From assembly GCF_017377395.1 (NCBI RefSeq), contig NZ_CP061800.1:6159633-6223632 (forward strand): 64,000 nt of DNA, in the 5' to 3' direction. This DNA is from Desulfonema magnum. GTDB taxonomy: Bacteria > Desulfobacterota > Desulfobacteria > Desulfobacterales > 4be13. The notes below the pieces were generated by a model. It had not been told where the DNA came from and searched no databases. It worked only from the letters and a program-made list of their open reading frames with translations. This document shows positions 18,500 to 27,920 of this stretch, piece by piece (within the stretch, counting starts at the first letter, position 1; the number at the start of each line of letters is the position of its first letter). The translations under genes and the position numbers were made by a program.

Positions 18500-20307
18500 T
18501 TTCAGAGCGGCAACTGCTTGCGATAAAGACCCGGGGTAAGATTGAAGGGGTTGAAAATGAGATTCGAATGCTCTCAGCGTCGGTTCATGCGGCACCGTTG
18601 TGGCAGCCCGGCATCGTGCTGAAGAAACAGTGCGATGAGGCATCCCGTCTGACCAGCGAACTTGAAGCGCGTTTTGACCGAAAGCTTATCGTCAGCATCA
18701 TCGGCCCGTGCGGTGTGGGCAAATCCACTTTGCTCAATGCCCTTGCCGGTGTTGACGAACTGTCTGAAACCGGGCATGACCGTCCTACCACCAGACGTTT
18801 GGTTGTCTTATGCAGGGAGGACAGTGACGCGAACCCGCTGAGGGAACATCTGGGGGATAAAAATGTGAAGATTCGCTCCAGCCATGCGGCATCATCCCTT
18901 GAGCATGTTCTGCTGATTGATACGCCGGACACAGACAGCACAGCGCAGGAGAAACATATCCCCCTGGTGCATAAGGTCATTGAAATGTCCGACGTTCTCA
19001 TCTGTGTTTTTGACGGGGAAAATCCCAAAAGAAGGGATTATGTTGATTTTTTATCGTCTTATATTCAAAGGTTTAAAGGTGAATCCCTGGTCTGTGTGGC
19101 CAACAAGTGTGACCGGCTGGAGGAACAGGAACTGATGTCAGTGATCGTACCGGGATTTCTGAGTTATATAAAAGCGGCATGGGAAAGACCTGTGGACAAA
19201 CTGCTGTGCATCTCGGCCCGTCGGCATCTGCATGATCCCGCATGGGATAAAAAAGCCAAACCCCGGCATGATTTTGATCAGTTTGAAGATTTGGAAGCGA
19301 TGATCTTCAGCACCTTCAACCGGCCCGGATTTGTGATTGACAGACGCATGGAAAATGCCAAAAATCTGAGGGATTATGTGCTTCATGAAGTCCGTGCGGA
19401 AGCTGAAAAGGACAGGGAAAAGCTCGAAGAGATAAAAAAACGTATCACAGAAACTGAGAAAAAAGCCGCAAAAGACGCGCTTTCCGCATTAAAGAGCGAT
19501 GAGACAAAACAGTTGCTGGGTGTGAATGTCATGCTCTATCAGAAATTGGCACAGCGATGGCTGGGCCCGGTGGGATGGCTCATTGCCCTGTGGGCGCGGA
19601 TACTGATTTTCGGCACCGGGATCGCGGCAATTTTCAGGTTTGGCAATCCCATTCATCAGATCGTGGGAATTGTTTCCTCATTCTTGCATTTTAAGGAATC
19701 CCAGGCCGCTGTGTCCGAGGTGGGGAAAAGCGAGCGGGTGGATACGGCTTTTCGGGATTACCGGCTTGCCATTATGAGAAGCTGGCCTGATATTGCGGAA
19801 TCTCTTGTAAAATGCCGGTTTGATCAGTCTGTCCGGAAGCTTGAGGATATCCTCCCGAAAAGCAAGACCGTGAATGAGGAATTGTCAGCGATATGGAATG
19901 AGGCGTTGGAGAGTTCAATTGAGGAATCTGCTCAGAAACTGAGCGGGCTGATCACGCAGTTTGTTTTTAATATTCCGGCAGTGGGAATTATGGGATACAC
20001 GGCATGGATCACCGCACGGGCCTTTTTTCTCGACAATTATCTGTCTTCTGATTTTTTCCTTCATGCGTTTCTGACCATCGGGCTTGTGTTGTTTCTGGGC
20101 TTTTTTATCTTCCAGGGATGTGTGAGAGTGTTTGCCGGTACGGAGCGCATCAGCACCAAGGCGTTTAAGAAGGTGAAAGGTCAGATAGAGCAGTTTCAGC
20201 CCGTCTCGCTCAATCCCCTGGGAGATCAGGTGGATGCGGTGATCGGATTAGCGGTTCCCAACTGGGGCGATGAAAATCAGCCATATTCAGACAGATTTCT
20301 TTTATAA
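18496..20307 (+). CDS. Membrane-anchored dynamin-like GTPase (partner B)
   Basis: A 603-residue GTPase if started at ATG 18496, which overlaps the preceding stop as ATGA and has a GGCGG upstream; an earlier ATG at 18478 is in frame but less plausible. All G motifs are intact: GPCGVGKST (70-78), a switch-I TTRR (about 98-101), DTPD (142-145), NKCD (203-206), and a SAR near CISARRH. After a charged coiled stretch (about 300-335) come a hydrophobic segment (GPVGWLIALWARILIFGTGI) and two C-terminal membrane helices (NIPAVGIMGYTAWITARAFF and FLTIGLVLFLGFFIF). The pairing of a canonical GTPase with a degenerate partner resembles heteromeric bacterial dynamins. Function in membrane maintenance is inference. 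Confidence 0.85.
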   Translation: MISERQLLAIKTRGKIEGVENEIRMLSASVHAAPLWQPGIVLKKQCDEASRLTSELEARFDRKLIVSIIGPCGVGKSTLLNALAGVDELSETGHDRPTTRRLVVLCREDSDANPLREHLGDKNVKIRSSHAASSLEHVLLIDTPDTDSTAQEKHIPLVHKVIEMSDVLICVFDGENPKRRDYVDFLSSYIQRFKGESLVCVANKCDRLEEQELMSVIVPGFLSYIKAAWERPVDKLLCISARRHLHDPAWDKKAKPRHDFDQFEDLEAMIFSTFNRPGFVIDRRMENAKNLRDYVLHEVRAEAEKDREKLEEIKKRITETEKKAAKDALSALKSDETKQLLGVNVMLYQKLAQRWLGPVGWLIALWARILIFGTGIAAIFRFGNPIHQIVGIVSSFLHFKESQAAVSEVGKSERVDTAFRDYRLAIMRSWPDIAESLVKCRFDQSVRKLEDILPKSKTVNEELSAIWNEALESSIEESAQKLSGLITQFVFNIPAVGIMGYTAWITARAFFLDNYLSSDFFLHAFLTIGLVLFLGFFIFQGCVRVFAGTERISTKAFKKVKGQIEQFQPVSLNPLGDQVDAVIGLAVPNWGDENQPYSDRFLL

Positions 20308-20317
20308 AATTGCTGCC

Positions 20318-20345
20318 ATTTTTGGGTAGTGTTCTAAAACAGGAT
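20318..20345. repeat. Truncated copy of the 88-bp dispersed element
   Basis: GGTAGTGTTCTAAAAC at about 20325-20340 matches one inverted end of the elements at 4697-4784 and 51968-52055; the rest is missing and the MITE at 20361 follows closely. Confidence 0.5.
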
Positions 20346-20360
20346 ATATTCTAAAATATG

Positions 20361-20556
20361 CTGATTATAACGGATTTAGGGGAGGCTCCGATTTCAGGAT
20401 GCTGTCCACAACTTATTGTTTTCACACGGCCCCGTGCGGACATTCCCGGAAGACGGCGGTTTCCGAAGGGACAAAACCCTGAAACGGGCAAATTTTCCGT
20501 TTTGACATTTAATAATTTCAGGAGGTTGTGCCCTTCCTAAATCCGTTATAATCAGT
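20361..20556. mobile_element. 196-bp MITE-like element with perfect 20-bp terminal inverted repeats
   Basis: The left arm CTGATTATAACGGATTTAGG at 20361-20380 is exactly inverted at 20537-20556. No coding capacity is seen inside. Single arms of the same element occur at 11296-11315 and, with one mismatch, at about 22587-22606, so it is dispersed. The source transposase is not identified; neither IS4 nor IS630 copies nearby share these ends. Confidence 0.75.
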
Positions 20557-20572
20557 CAGAATTAAGTACCTG

Positions 20573-20655
20573 ACCGGAAGTTTTTGCACCGGAGACCTGC
20601 GAGGTTTCCGAAACCTCACAGGTCTTTTGCCCGGAAATTTATGATCAGGTAGTTG
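20573..20655. repeat. Nested palindrome: AGTACCTGA arms around an AGACCT hairpin
   Basis: Outer arms AAGTACCTGACCGGAAGTTTTT-like and the inverse of AAATTTATGATCAGGTAGTT flank an inner hairpin AGACCTGCGAGGTTT / AAACCTCACAGGTCT at 20593-20625. The outer arms recur around a different core at 23865-24017; the inner hairpin recurs alone elsewhere. Confidence 0.6.
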
Positions 20656-20868
20656 TAATCCGAAAAGTTACGGAACATCCCGGGCGGTGTCCGCTCTTTT
20701 TCGGGATGCGGATCGTGAAAACTGGAAATATGAGGAATGTGTGAGAACGGAGGCTGAAGCTGCGGAGACGTGTCGGTGGGACATGTCTCCGCAGGAAAAA
20801 TTCCCGTCCGCTACATATCTGCGAGGACTCTCAGGACAGCGGTGGCATCGGCCGGGGTGGTCTTCCCG

Positions 20869-22573
20869 CATAGGTGTAAAGTTAAGGATACTTAACTAAC
20901 CTGCTAACGGTATGATTTCAAAAAATAAATTCACATTTATCAGATTGAAAAGACGGAAAGACAGAGGCATGCCTTTACCCGGCTGCCCGAGTTCCGAGAG
21001 GTTTACCTTTACATATTTATAGTTTTCAAGAACTGCTCCGTCGATAAGTACATCAAGGGAGTTTTTTCTGCTTTTCTGCCTCTCTTTCCGGCATGTGTCA
21101 GTTATTTTTGCTATCATTTTCCTGACATGTTTTGCCGCTTTGTCAGCAGAATCCGAAAGCAGCACTGTCAGACCGGCTATGTTTCTTCTGAAATATTTCA
21201 CTGTCTTGTCAATACTTACCTCTTCGCCGAGTATCCGCCATGCCTCTGATCTGGCATTCGAATAACAGTAGGATATGAACATCACAACTATCGCTTTTCC
21301 CAATACTTCGCACCTGAGCCTGTCCTCATTGTTTCTTACTTCTGTTTTATGAATGTTCAATACCGATTTAAACTGTTTGAAAAATAATTCCACAGACCAT
21401 CTGATCGGATAAAATGCAAGGATGGTTCTCACATCCTCCGTTTTCTCAGCAGGAATATTTGTCATCATAAAGTTCCACTCACACAGTCGCAGTGATTCTT
21501 TCTTGGGGGTTCTTCCTTTCTTTTTGGCATTCTGACACATTTTTCTCCGTTTTTTGTTTGCAACTTCTTCCGGAACTCTGACTGCGAAAAAGCGTATCTT
21601 TATCTTTTTCTCTTTGTTTCCCGTATAACATTCGAATTCAAATATTGTCTCATTGCCGTTCAGCTTTTTCAATATCTCCGAGATTCCGATTCTCTCATAT
21701 TCTTCCCCTTTCTTTATATACAGACCGATTCCGGAATAATTAAAACGGGATATGAAAAAGGCTTCTTTGTCATCAGTTATTTTCAGCATGTCCGCAATTG
21801 AATATCCCAGATCGAAAATAAGCAGATCATCCGCGCTGATCTGATCGCCCAGTGTCTTCGAATAACTCTGATCGTTACACGTTTGTTTTTTTATATCAAA
21901 CAGCTGAATCACTCCGGTTTTGTAATCATACATTAACTGAACTTTGCAACCCGCAATGTTATATCCCGGAAATGCGGATTTCAGGCCCGGGGGCAGCTCC
22001 CATGACGAACTGTCAATAATATTCACTCTGCCGAACTGATTTAATACGTCAATATTGATATTATGTCCGTTTTCAGTCGCCGTTCTGAAAAAAAATGAAA
22101 AAACTTCTGTCAGAAAATCAATGGCATACTGATTAAAACGGTCATTTATTCCCGCCCTTGAAATACATTCGGACAGATTTTCCGCTATGGCACCCAGAGT
22201 TATTGTGGTCGTTGTCAGCGAACCGAAAGTCAGCGATATGAAAAATTCGAATGCGTCCAATTTCCGTTTTCTCTTTATGAAACCGGTTTTTTCAGCTATT
22301 TTTCTGATCTTTCCTTTTTTGAAAAACTTTTTAACTGTTCTGACATCAATTTTAATCTGTTTATTTATCATTGCACAGTCCTCCCAAATATGATCTTATG
22401 AGATTGTCGGATATTTTGTTTTTTTCACACAGTCCGGAATATCAGCATGTGCTGAGAGATGCAATGAAAAAGTAATTTGCGACACGGCATTTCTTGCATT
22501 TTATTTAAACAACAACCATATGTTATAAAAGGATATTTTTACAATTCAGCAGTTCCTTAACTTTACACCTATG
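20869..22573 (-). mobile_element. Complete IS4-family insertion sequence
   Basis: A 1705-bp element with 20-bp perfect terminal inverted repeats, CATAGGTGTAAAGTTAAGGA at 20869-20888 and its inverse at 22554-22573, enclosing one intact transposase gene. The flanking 11 bases (TGGTCTTCCCG left, TGGTCGGCCCT right) agree at 8 of 11 positions, possibly a diverged target duplication of the length usual in the IS4 family; this last point is weak. Confidence 0.9.
20896..22371 (-). CDS. IS4-family transposase
   Basis: A 491-residue DDE transposase. The first aspartate is in NIIDSSSWELPPG, the second in LLIFDLGYS, and the third region YPIRWSVELFFKQFK shows the IS4 signature Y-x2-R-x3-E-x6-K with the catalytic glutamate. 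A GGAGG ribosome-binding site lies upstream of the ATG at 22371. No frameshift or stop interrupts it, so the element may be active. Confidence 0.95.
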   Translation of the reverse strand: MINKQIKIDVRTVKKFFKKGKIRKIAEKTGFIKRKRKLDAFEFFISLTFGSLTTTTITLGAIAENLSECISRAGINDRFNQYAIDFLTEVFSFFFRTATENGHNINIDVLNQFGRVNIIDSSSWELPPGLKSAFPGYNIAGCKVQLMYDYKTGVIQLFDIKKQTCNDQSYSKTLGDQISADDLLIFDLGYSIADMLKITDDKEAFFISRFNYSGIGLYIKKGEEYERIGISEILKKLNGNETIFEFECYTGNKEKKIKIRFFAVRVPEEVANKKRRKMCQNAKKKGRTPKKESLRLCEWNFMMTNIPAEKTEDVRTILAFYPIRWSVELFFKQFKSVLNIHKTEVRNNEDRLRCEVLGKAIVVMFISYCYSNARSEAWRILGEEVSIDKTVKYFRRNIAGLTVLLSDSADKAAKHVRKMIAKITDTCRKERQKSRKNSLDVLIDGAVLENYKYVKVNLSELGQPGKGMPLSFRLFNLINVNLFFEIIPLAG

Positions 22574-22637
22574 TGGTCGGCCCTCCCCTAAATCCGTTAT
22601 AATCTGTAATTATTTATTTTAATATATAGTATTAATA

Positions 22638-23823
22638 TTGTAATCCTAAATGAGTTGTGAAATTAGGAGATGTACGCTTCTAATTTCGGAAAACTGAAAA
22701 TTTGCTCCGTCAGGAAATTTAAAAAGCTTTCTTTTACGTCTCCGAATGTTTTGTTCTCATAAAAATGCCTTCTCAGAAAATTCTTTCCTTTTCTCCAAAT
22801 TTCTTCAACGGGATTCTGATCCGGAGCATACGGAGGAAACAGCATGCAGGTGACTTTCCAATCCTTCTCATTCAGTCCCCCGTCGGATTCCTCCAGATAC
22901 CGTCGCATCTCGCCATATTTGTGATAAGTCGCTCCGTCCCATATCAGTATGATTCTCGACCCCTCATAAATTTCTTCCAGATGTCTCACAAAGGACACAG
23001 TGTTCGCCCCGTTTCCGATATCATATGGCAAAACATGGAACTCGCCGGTCAGAACATTCACCGCACCGTAATATGTCTGACGTTCCCGCTCATTGGTCAT
23101 CGGCACTCCGACCTTCTCATTTTTTCTGCCCCATATGTACCCCGACGTGTCGCCCCACAGGAGATGGCATTCGTCCTCCATCAGGACCACGACGCCGCCT
23201 TCCCGAATTTCCTCCTCGGACTCTCCGATCCTACTCATTATGAACTGCCGCCGGGCGGCGACCTCCTCATCATCCCGTTTCGGATTGATTTTTTCGTTTT
23301 TTTTCCAGTTTATTCCTCCTTCATGAAGCAGGTCATAATACGACTGCTTCGATTTGTAAAGCACGCCGTACCCGGATTCAAGATAATCTCTGAGTTCCTC
23401 AGGAGTATAGGTCATTTTGCTCCTCAGAAACGAAATCACCTCCTTTCGCTGAACATCGGTCAGATAGCCCTCGCTGCCTTTGTATCCCAAAGTCAGCCCC
23501 TGAGCCCCCTTTTCCTCATACACACCTTTCCACTTGCTCACAAAGGAATCCGAGACATTCAGCAGAGCTTTGATATCTCCGACTTCGAAACCATGCAGAA
23601 TCATTTTCACCGCCATTGCCCTTACGATTTCTCTCGCGTCCTTTCCCATACGGATTATATCATCCAATGTGTTCATCCCTCTTTTTCCTCCTTATCCGGC
23701 GCATTATTTGTCAGAAAGCGGCTGTTATGAAACTCCGAGCCGTTCATATCTTTTATATCTCATATGGTTAACAGTTTTCACCAGACAAGTCAATAAAATT
23801 CTACAATTCATTTAGGATTACAA
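22638..23823 (-). mobile_element. Complete IS630-family insertion sequence with TA target duplication
   Basis: A 1186-bp element bounded by 21-bp inverted repeats (20 of 21 matching): TTGTAATCCTAAATGAGTTG at 22638 and its inverse ending at 23823. Both ends are flanked by TA (22636-22637 and 23824-23825), the target duplication expected of IS630/Tc1-type transposition. One intact transposase lies inside. Confidence 0.92.
22663..23676 (-). CDS. IS630-family transposase
   Basis: A 337-residue transposase with an N-terminal helix-turn-helix (EVGDIKALLNVSDSFVSKW) and a DDE core: VVLMEDECHLLW, IILIWDGATYHK, and LFPPYAPDQNPVEEIWR. These are the IS630/Tc1-mariner signatures. An AAGGAGG site precedes the ATG. 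The frame is intact, so the element may be mobile. Confidence 0.95.
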   Translation of the reverse strand: MNTLDDIIRMGKDAREIVRAMAVKMILHGFEVGDIKALLNVSDSFVSKWKGVYEEKGAQGLTLGYKGSEGYLTDVQRKEVISFLRSKMTYTPEELRDYLESGYGVLYKSKQSYYDLLHEGGINWKKNEKINPKRDDEEVAARRQFIMSRIGESEEEIREGGVVVLMEDECHLLWGDTSGYIWGRKNEKVGVPMTNERERQTYYGAVNVLTGEFHVLPYDIGNGANTVSFVRHLEEIYEGSRIILIWDGATYHKYGEMRRYLEESDGGLNEKDWKVTCMLFPPYAPDQNPVEEIWRKGKNFLRRHFYENKTFGDVKESFLNFLTEQIFSFPKLEAYIS

Positions 23824-23864
23824 TAGGTTATAATAATGTCAAATTAAATCGTTATAATGTCTGA

Positions 23865-24125
23865 TGTATAAAAAATTTTTGATCAGGTACTTATCTGCCC
23901 GGAAAAGAAACCCGGCTTTTTTTTCCGGAATGATGCTTCTCCGACAGAGGAAAAAGCCGGGTTTCTCTGCCGCTCACAGAAAAAAAGATGTATAAAAAAT
24001 TTTTGATCAGGTACTTATGCCGCCCTTACAGGGCTTGGCGAGGGGGTTGGCGGGAGCTACAAATATGCCGCCCCTACAGGGCTTGGCGAGGGGGGCTGCG
24101 AACCTCCTGCTACAAATATGCCGCC
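23865..24125. repeat. Composite repeat: direct repeats flanking an AAACCCGGC palindrome, then GCCGCCC units
   Basis: A 29-base sequence (TGTATAAAAAATTTTTGATC plus AGGTACTTA) is present twice, at 23865-23893 and 23989-24017, flanking a palindrome at 23906-23966 with arms AGAAACCCGGCTTTT and AAAAAGCCGGGTTTCT. Three units of ATGCCGCCC...GGGCTTGGCGAGG follow to about 24125, related to those at 11350-11415. Confidence 0.8.
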
Positions 24126-24189
24126 CCTTTGTTGCTCGCAAAGTTGCCGAGGCCCGATATGCGGAACTCTGTCAGTTGAATATTCAGAC

Positions 24190-25425
24190 TCAGTTTATTC
24201 TTTTCGCGATCACCAAAGTCATGTCATCGGCCCGCTTGTCATCACACCATCGGATCACGTCTGCCATGATCATGTCTTTCATGGCTTCAGGTTCCCGCCA
24301 GGCGTGTGTTTCAACGATTTTTACAAACCCATCAAGATCAAGCAGTTTTCCCTTTTGATTTTCTGACTCTGTCAGACCATCCGTGTAAAGGATGAGGATA
24401 TCCCCGGGGTCCAGAAAGAATTCATCATTCATGGTGGCACGGGAGATGTCTTTTTTGAAATTCAGATAGACGCCTCTGGTTGTGATCAGTTCGCAGGTGC
24501 CGGTTTTGCCACGGAAAACGATCAGGGAAAGATGCGCGCCCGCGTGCTGGAACCGCCCGTCTCCCAGATATTTCAGGGCTGTAAATGTCATAAAGTGAGT
24601 TTCACTCAGACGCTCGCGGACATTTTTATACAGGATTTCATTGATTCTCACAACAACATTTCGCGCGTCACACTCAAGATCGCTCGTCACAGTCGCGTGA
24701 ATCGTCTGCGCCATCATCATAATCAGACCGGGAGTGATGCCATGACCTGATACATCGCCGACGGCAAGCCACAAATCACCTGATCCGTCAAAGGTGATGT
24801 CATAAAAATCACCGCCGACCTGATCCGCCGGCACCATGACCGCCGCTATGACAAAATCAGGATGAATATTGCTGACCGACCTGGGCAGCAGACCGGTCTG
24901 AATATGCCTCGCGAGTTCCATTTCCCGTGCAAGAAGTTTTGCCTCGACTTCCATTCGCAGATTTTCTTCTCTGAGACACTTGTTAAGCGCAATAATCTCT
25001 TTGTTTTGCTCTTGCAGTTTCCGGGTCAGGTCCCGGATGCGCAGATGTGTGGTGATACGCGCCAGTACTTCCTCAAGCTGTACAGGCTTGGTGATATAAT
25101 CCACGCCTCCGGCCGCAAATCCTCTCACTTTGTCCCGGGTGCTGGTGAGGGCGGTCATAAAAATCACCGGAATATCTTTGGTTTTCTCATTTGCTTTCAG
25201 CCGGCCGCATGTTTCAAAACCATCTATTCCGGGCATCATCACATCCAATAGAATCAGGTCGGGCCTGGCGAACTCAGCCCGTTTTATTCCTTTTTCCCCG
25301 TCAGTTGCCACAAGCACATCAAAGCCGTAATCCTCCAGACTGTCGAGAATCACCCCCAGATTGGCGACGTTGTCATCAACAATTAAAACAGCATACTCAT
25401 TAAAATCCAGTTCTGACTGCATCAT
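24190..25425 (-). CDS. Response regulator with RsbU/SpoIIE-type PP2C phosphatase output
   Basis: The 411-residue protein begins with a receiver domain (VLIVDDNVANLG, phosphoacceptor in LILLDVMMPGIDGFE, lysine in YITKPVQLEE), then a coiled linker (about 125-165) and a SpoIIE-like phosphatase: GGDFYD, DVSGHGITPGLIMMM, ILYTDGLTE, and ADDMTLV provide the metal-binding aspartates. Such proteins usually dephosphorylate a STAS anti-anti-sigma protein; no STAS or anti-sigma gene is in the window. The gene lies 102 bases downstream of the hybrid kinase, with an AGGCTTCCGAAGTTT hairpin between them, so it was likely the kinase's partner. Its phosphatase domain is a paralogue of those at 30147 and 34563. 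Confidence 0.93.
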   Translation of the reverse strand: MMQSELDFNEYAVLIVDDNVANLGVILDSLEDYGFDVLVATDGEKGIKRAEFARPDLILLDVMMPGIDGFETCGRLKANEKTKDIPVIFMTALTSTRDKVRGFAAGGVDYITKPVQLEEVLARITTHLRIRDLTRKLQEQNKEIIALNKCLREENLRMEVEAKLLAREMELARHIQTGLLPRSVSNIHPDFVIAAVMVPADQVGGDFYDITFDGSGDLWLAVGDVSGHGITPGLIMMMAQTIHATVTSDLECDARNVVVRINEILYKNVRERLSETHFMTFTALKYLGDGRFQHAGAHLSLIVFRGKTGTCELITTRGVYLNFKKDISRATMNDEFFLDPGDILILYTDGLTESENQKGKLLDLDGFVKIVETHAWREPEAMKDMIMADVIRWCDDKRADDMTLVIAKRIN

Positions 25426-25454
25426 ATTATGTGCCTCCTATATGTTCTGAACAT

Positions 25455-25488
25455 GAGGCTTCCGAAGTTTCCGAAACTTCGGAAGCCT
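25455..25488. repeat. Hairpin AGGCTTCCGAAGTTT / AAACTTCGGAAGCCT
   Basis: A near-perfect 15-bp stem between the hybrid kinase and the response-regulator phosphatase. It belongs to a dispersed hairpin family also seen at 20593-20625, 31951-31984, 33261-33291, 34449-34477 and 60468-60500. It could also trim or attenuate the message between the two genes. Confidence 0.65.
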
Positions 25489-25527
25489 TTATGACGAAAA
25501 ATTCTGTCCATTATAGTCAGACTTTTT

Positions 25528-27711
25528 TTATGATAGTTCAAGATGCTGTTTAATCAGAGCCAGCAGTTCCTCATCCTTAAAGCCCCTGACCAGCGTCTGC
25601 AATTTCCTGGCGAACGGAACATATTTCGCATCCAAATTCTCCAGTTCAGCGGCCTTGTTCCGAATACGCCGCATACTGCCCATCATCACCATTTCATACA
25701 AAGCCTCCAGCACGTGTTTTGGAGGAGCGATCAGCGGACCTTCTGCCCCGGGCTTTTCCGCGGAAGGTTCCTCGGTATCAGGTTCTTCATATACCCACTC
25801 CAGATTCAGGAGAGTTCCGATCACTTCAAGCAATCGGTCCGTATTAACAGGTTTGGACAAAAATTCGTCACATCCCGCTATTCTGCTCTTGTCCTCATCC
25901 TTCTTAAAAGCACTGGCAGACGCGGCAATAATAACAGTGTCCTGCAATTCTGATATCTGACGGATCTGCTGTACAGCCTCAATCCCCGTCATTACCGGCA
26001 TGATGATGTCAGTCAGAATGAGATGAGGCCGTATTTCGCGGGCTTTGTCCACAAGCTCCTCACCATTCTCTGCCAGCCCCGCGATCTCAAATCCGAGCGG
26101 CTCAAGCAGCCTGACGAACAAAGAGCGGTTATGCAGTTCATCGTCCGCGATCAGCACCTTCACCCGCTCTCCTTTGTATCCGGTAATCTCCCGGGACTCT
26201 GTCGCCCGGATCACCACACATTCTGCCTTGGCTGTCGGCAGTTCAACATCGAACCAGAAAGTACTCCCTTTTTCATACTCACTTGTGACCTTTATTTCGC
26301 TCCCCATCATCTGGACCAGCCGTCTGCTGATGGCAAGGCCAAGACCCGTTCCCGCTGAACGGCTTCGGGCATCTCCGACCTGCTCAAAGGGCTGAAATAT
26401 TTTTTCCAACTGTGCCGGGGTCATTCCCACGCCCGTGTCAGCCACTTCGAAACGAATGCGGGCGGAGGGGGCGAGGGGTGATGGGGCGAGGGGTGATGGG
26501 GCGAGGGGCAAGGGGGCAAGGGGCAAGGGGACATGAGGTTCGGATGCGTCATCCGCCTCCCGCCTCCCGCCTCTCGCCTCTCGCCTCCCGCCTCCTCGCC
26601 CGATCACCGACACATTGAGTGTCACGCTTCCCTCGCTGGTGAATTTGACGGCATTGCCCAGCAGGTTGATCAGCACCTGCCGCAGACGTTTTTCATCTGC
26701 ACACACGCCCTCGGGCAAGGGGGTAAGCACATTATACCTGAACAGAACATTCTCCTGCTCCGCTCTCATGCGGATGATTCCGGCAAGGCCGTCTAAGAAG
26801 GTCTGTAAATGAAAATCAGCGGGCACAAGCTCCAGCTTGCCTGCCTCGACTTTGGCGAGATCAAGGATATCGTTGATGAGGGTCAGGAGGTGGGTGCCGC
26901 TATTGTAAATAATGTCCAGACCGTCTTTCTGCATGGTGTTCAGGGTCTTATCCCGGGTGAGAATCTGGGCATATCCGAGAATACCGTTCAGCGGGGTTCG
27001 CAGTTCATGGCTCATATTGGAGAGAAATTCGCTTTTGGCATGGTTTGCCGCTTCCGCGGCTTCTTTTGCCAGGCGCAACTCCTCGGATGCCTGCTTTTGT
27101 CGCGTAATATCTTCGAGGATGATAATCACACCGCCGAACACTTCTCTCATATCAAGTATTCGTGAAAGTTTGATATTGAAATGCCGGATTTTTTCCTGAT
27201 TTCCGACCTCTTTTTCGAAACTGACAGAATCGTCGCTGCCCGCGATAAAATTGTCAAGATCATCTGCCAGCCATGGAAAAATTCGGATGACCGACTCACC
27301 GATAAGTATTCCAGAATTCTCATTCCCGGCCTCCTTATCCGCCCGCGTATCCGAAGCCAATGTCACGGTTTTCAGGTAGTATTGCGCGCCCTGGGTCCCC
27401 GAAGCATCCAGCATGACCGATGCTGCCAGATTCAGGTCAGCGATCCGGTTTTGTTCGTCTATGATAAACACAGGGTTCGGAACGCCTTCGAAAATTGTCA
27501 GATATCTGTCTTTTTCTTTGGACATGGCCCGGTTGCGAATCTGGAGTTCCTCTATCTGTTTGCTCTGATCCGTCTCGGCCCATTCCGAACTCAGCGCAAT
27601 CATCATTCGGTCGAACATGCGTGCGACGTATTTCAGGCATACCGCTTCATAATCAGGTTCAAACCCGCCATGTCTGACAAGATCTAAGTAAGTTGCAAAA
27701 AGTCTTTTCAC
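25528..27711 (-). pseudogene. Hybrid histidine kinase, 3' part of a gene split by an IS630 element
   Basis: The 727-codon frame contains a PAS-like segment (YLTIFEGVPNPVFIIDEQNR), a DHp domain with FLSNMSHELRTPLNGILGY (phosphohistidine), an ATPase domain (NLLGNAVKFT, VADTGVGM, GTGLGLAISRRLV), a receiver (VLIADDELHNRSL, LILTDIIMPVMTG, FLSKP) and a C-terminal helical tail. The first nine codons (MKRLFATYL) come from the end of the inserted element at 27687-29267. Removing the element and one TA joins it in frame to the piece at 29268-29609, giving 832 residues. The ATPase domain also holds a low-complexity insertion (GGRREARGG and repeated PLAPS units) encoded by 7- to 12-bp repeats at 26462-26600. 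The fragment may still be translated from the GTG at 27711, but lacks its input domain. Confidence 0.88.
26462..26600 (-). repeat. Minisatellite inside the kinase ATPase domain
   Basis: Two adjoining purine-biased repeat blocks on the plus strand: GGGGCGAGGGGTGATG-type units, changing to GGGGCAAGG units, then CGCCTCCCGCCTCT-type units. They encode repeated PLAPS and GGRREA peptides between strand N-V-S-V-I-G and the VADTGVGM motif. Confidence 0.75.
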
Positions 27712-27920
27712 AATATATTAATCATTTAATATCAGATGGTTAGTATGAGGCTATCTGATGATACTCCGGTTATTCTTAATCACGGTGCGGATCGTCCGGA
27801 AGAAATACGCAGAATACGGGGCACAGATCGGACATTCCTTCCTCCTGTCAGACAGTTACAAAAACATTTTGACAAAAGGAAATATATATGATATCTTCCG
27901 GTTAAAAAAAGAGGAGGTGA

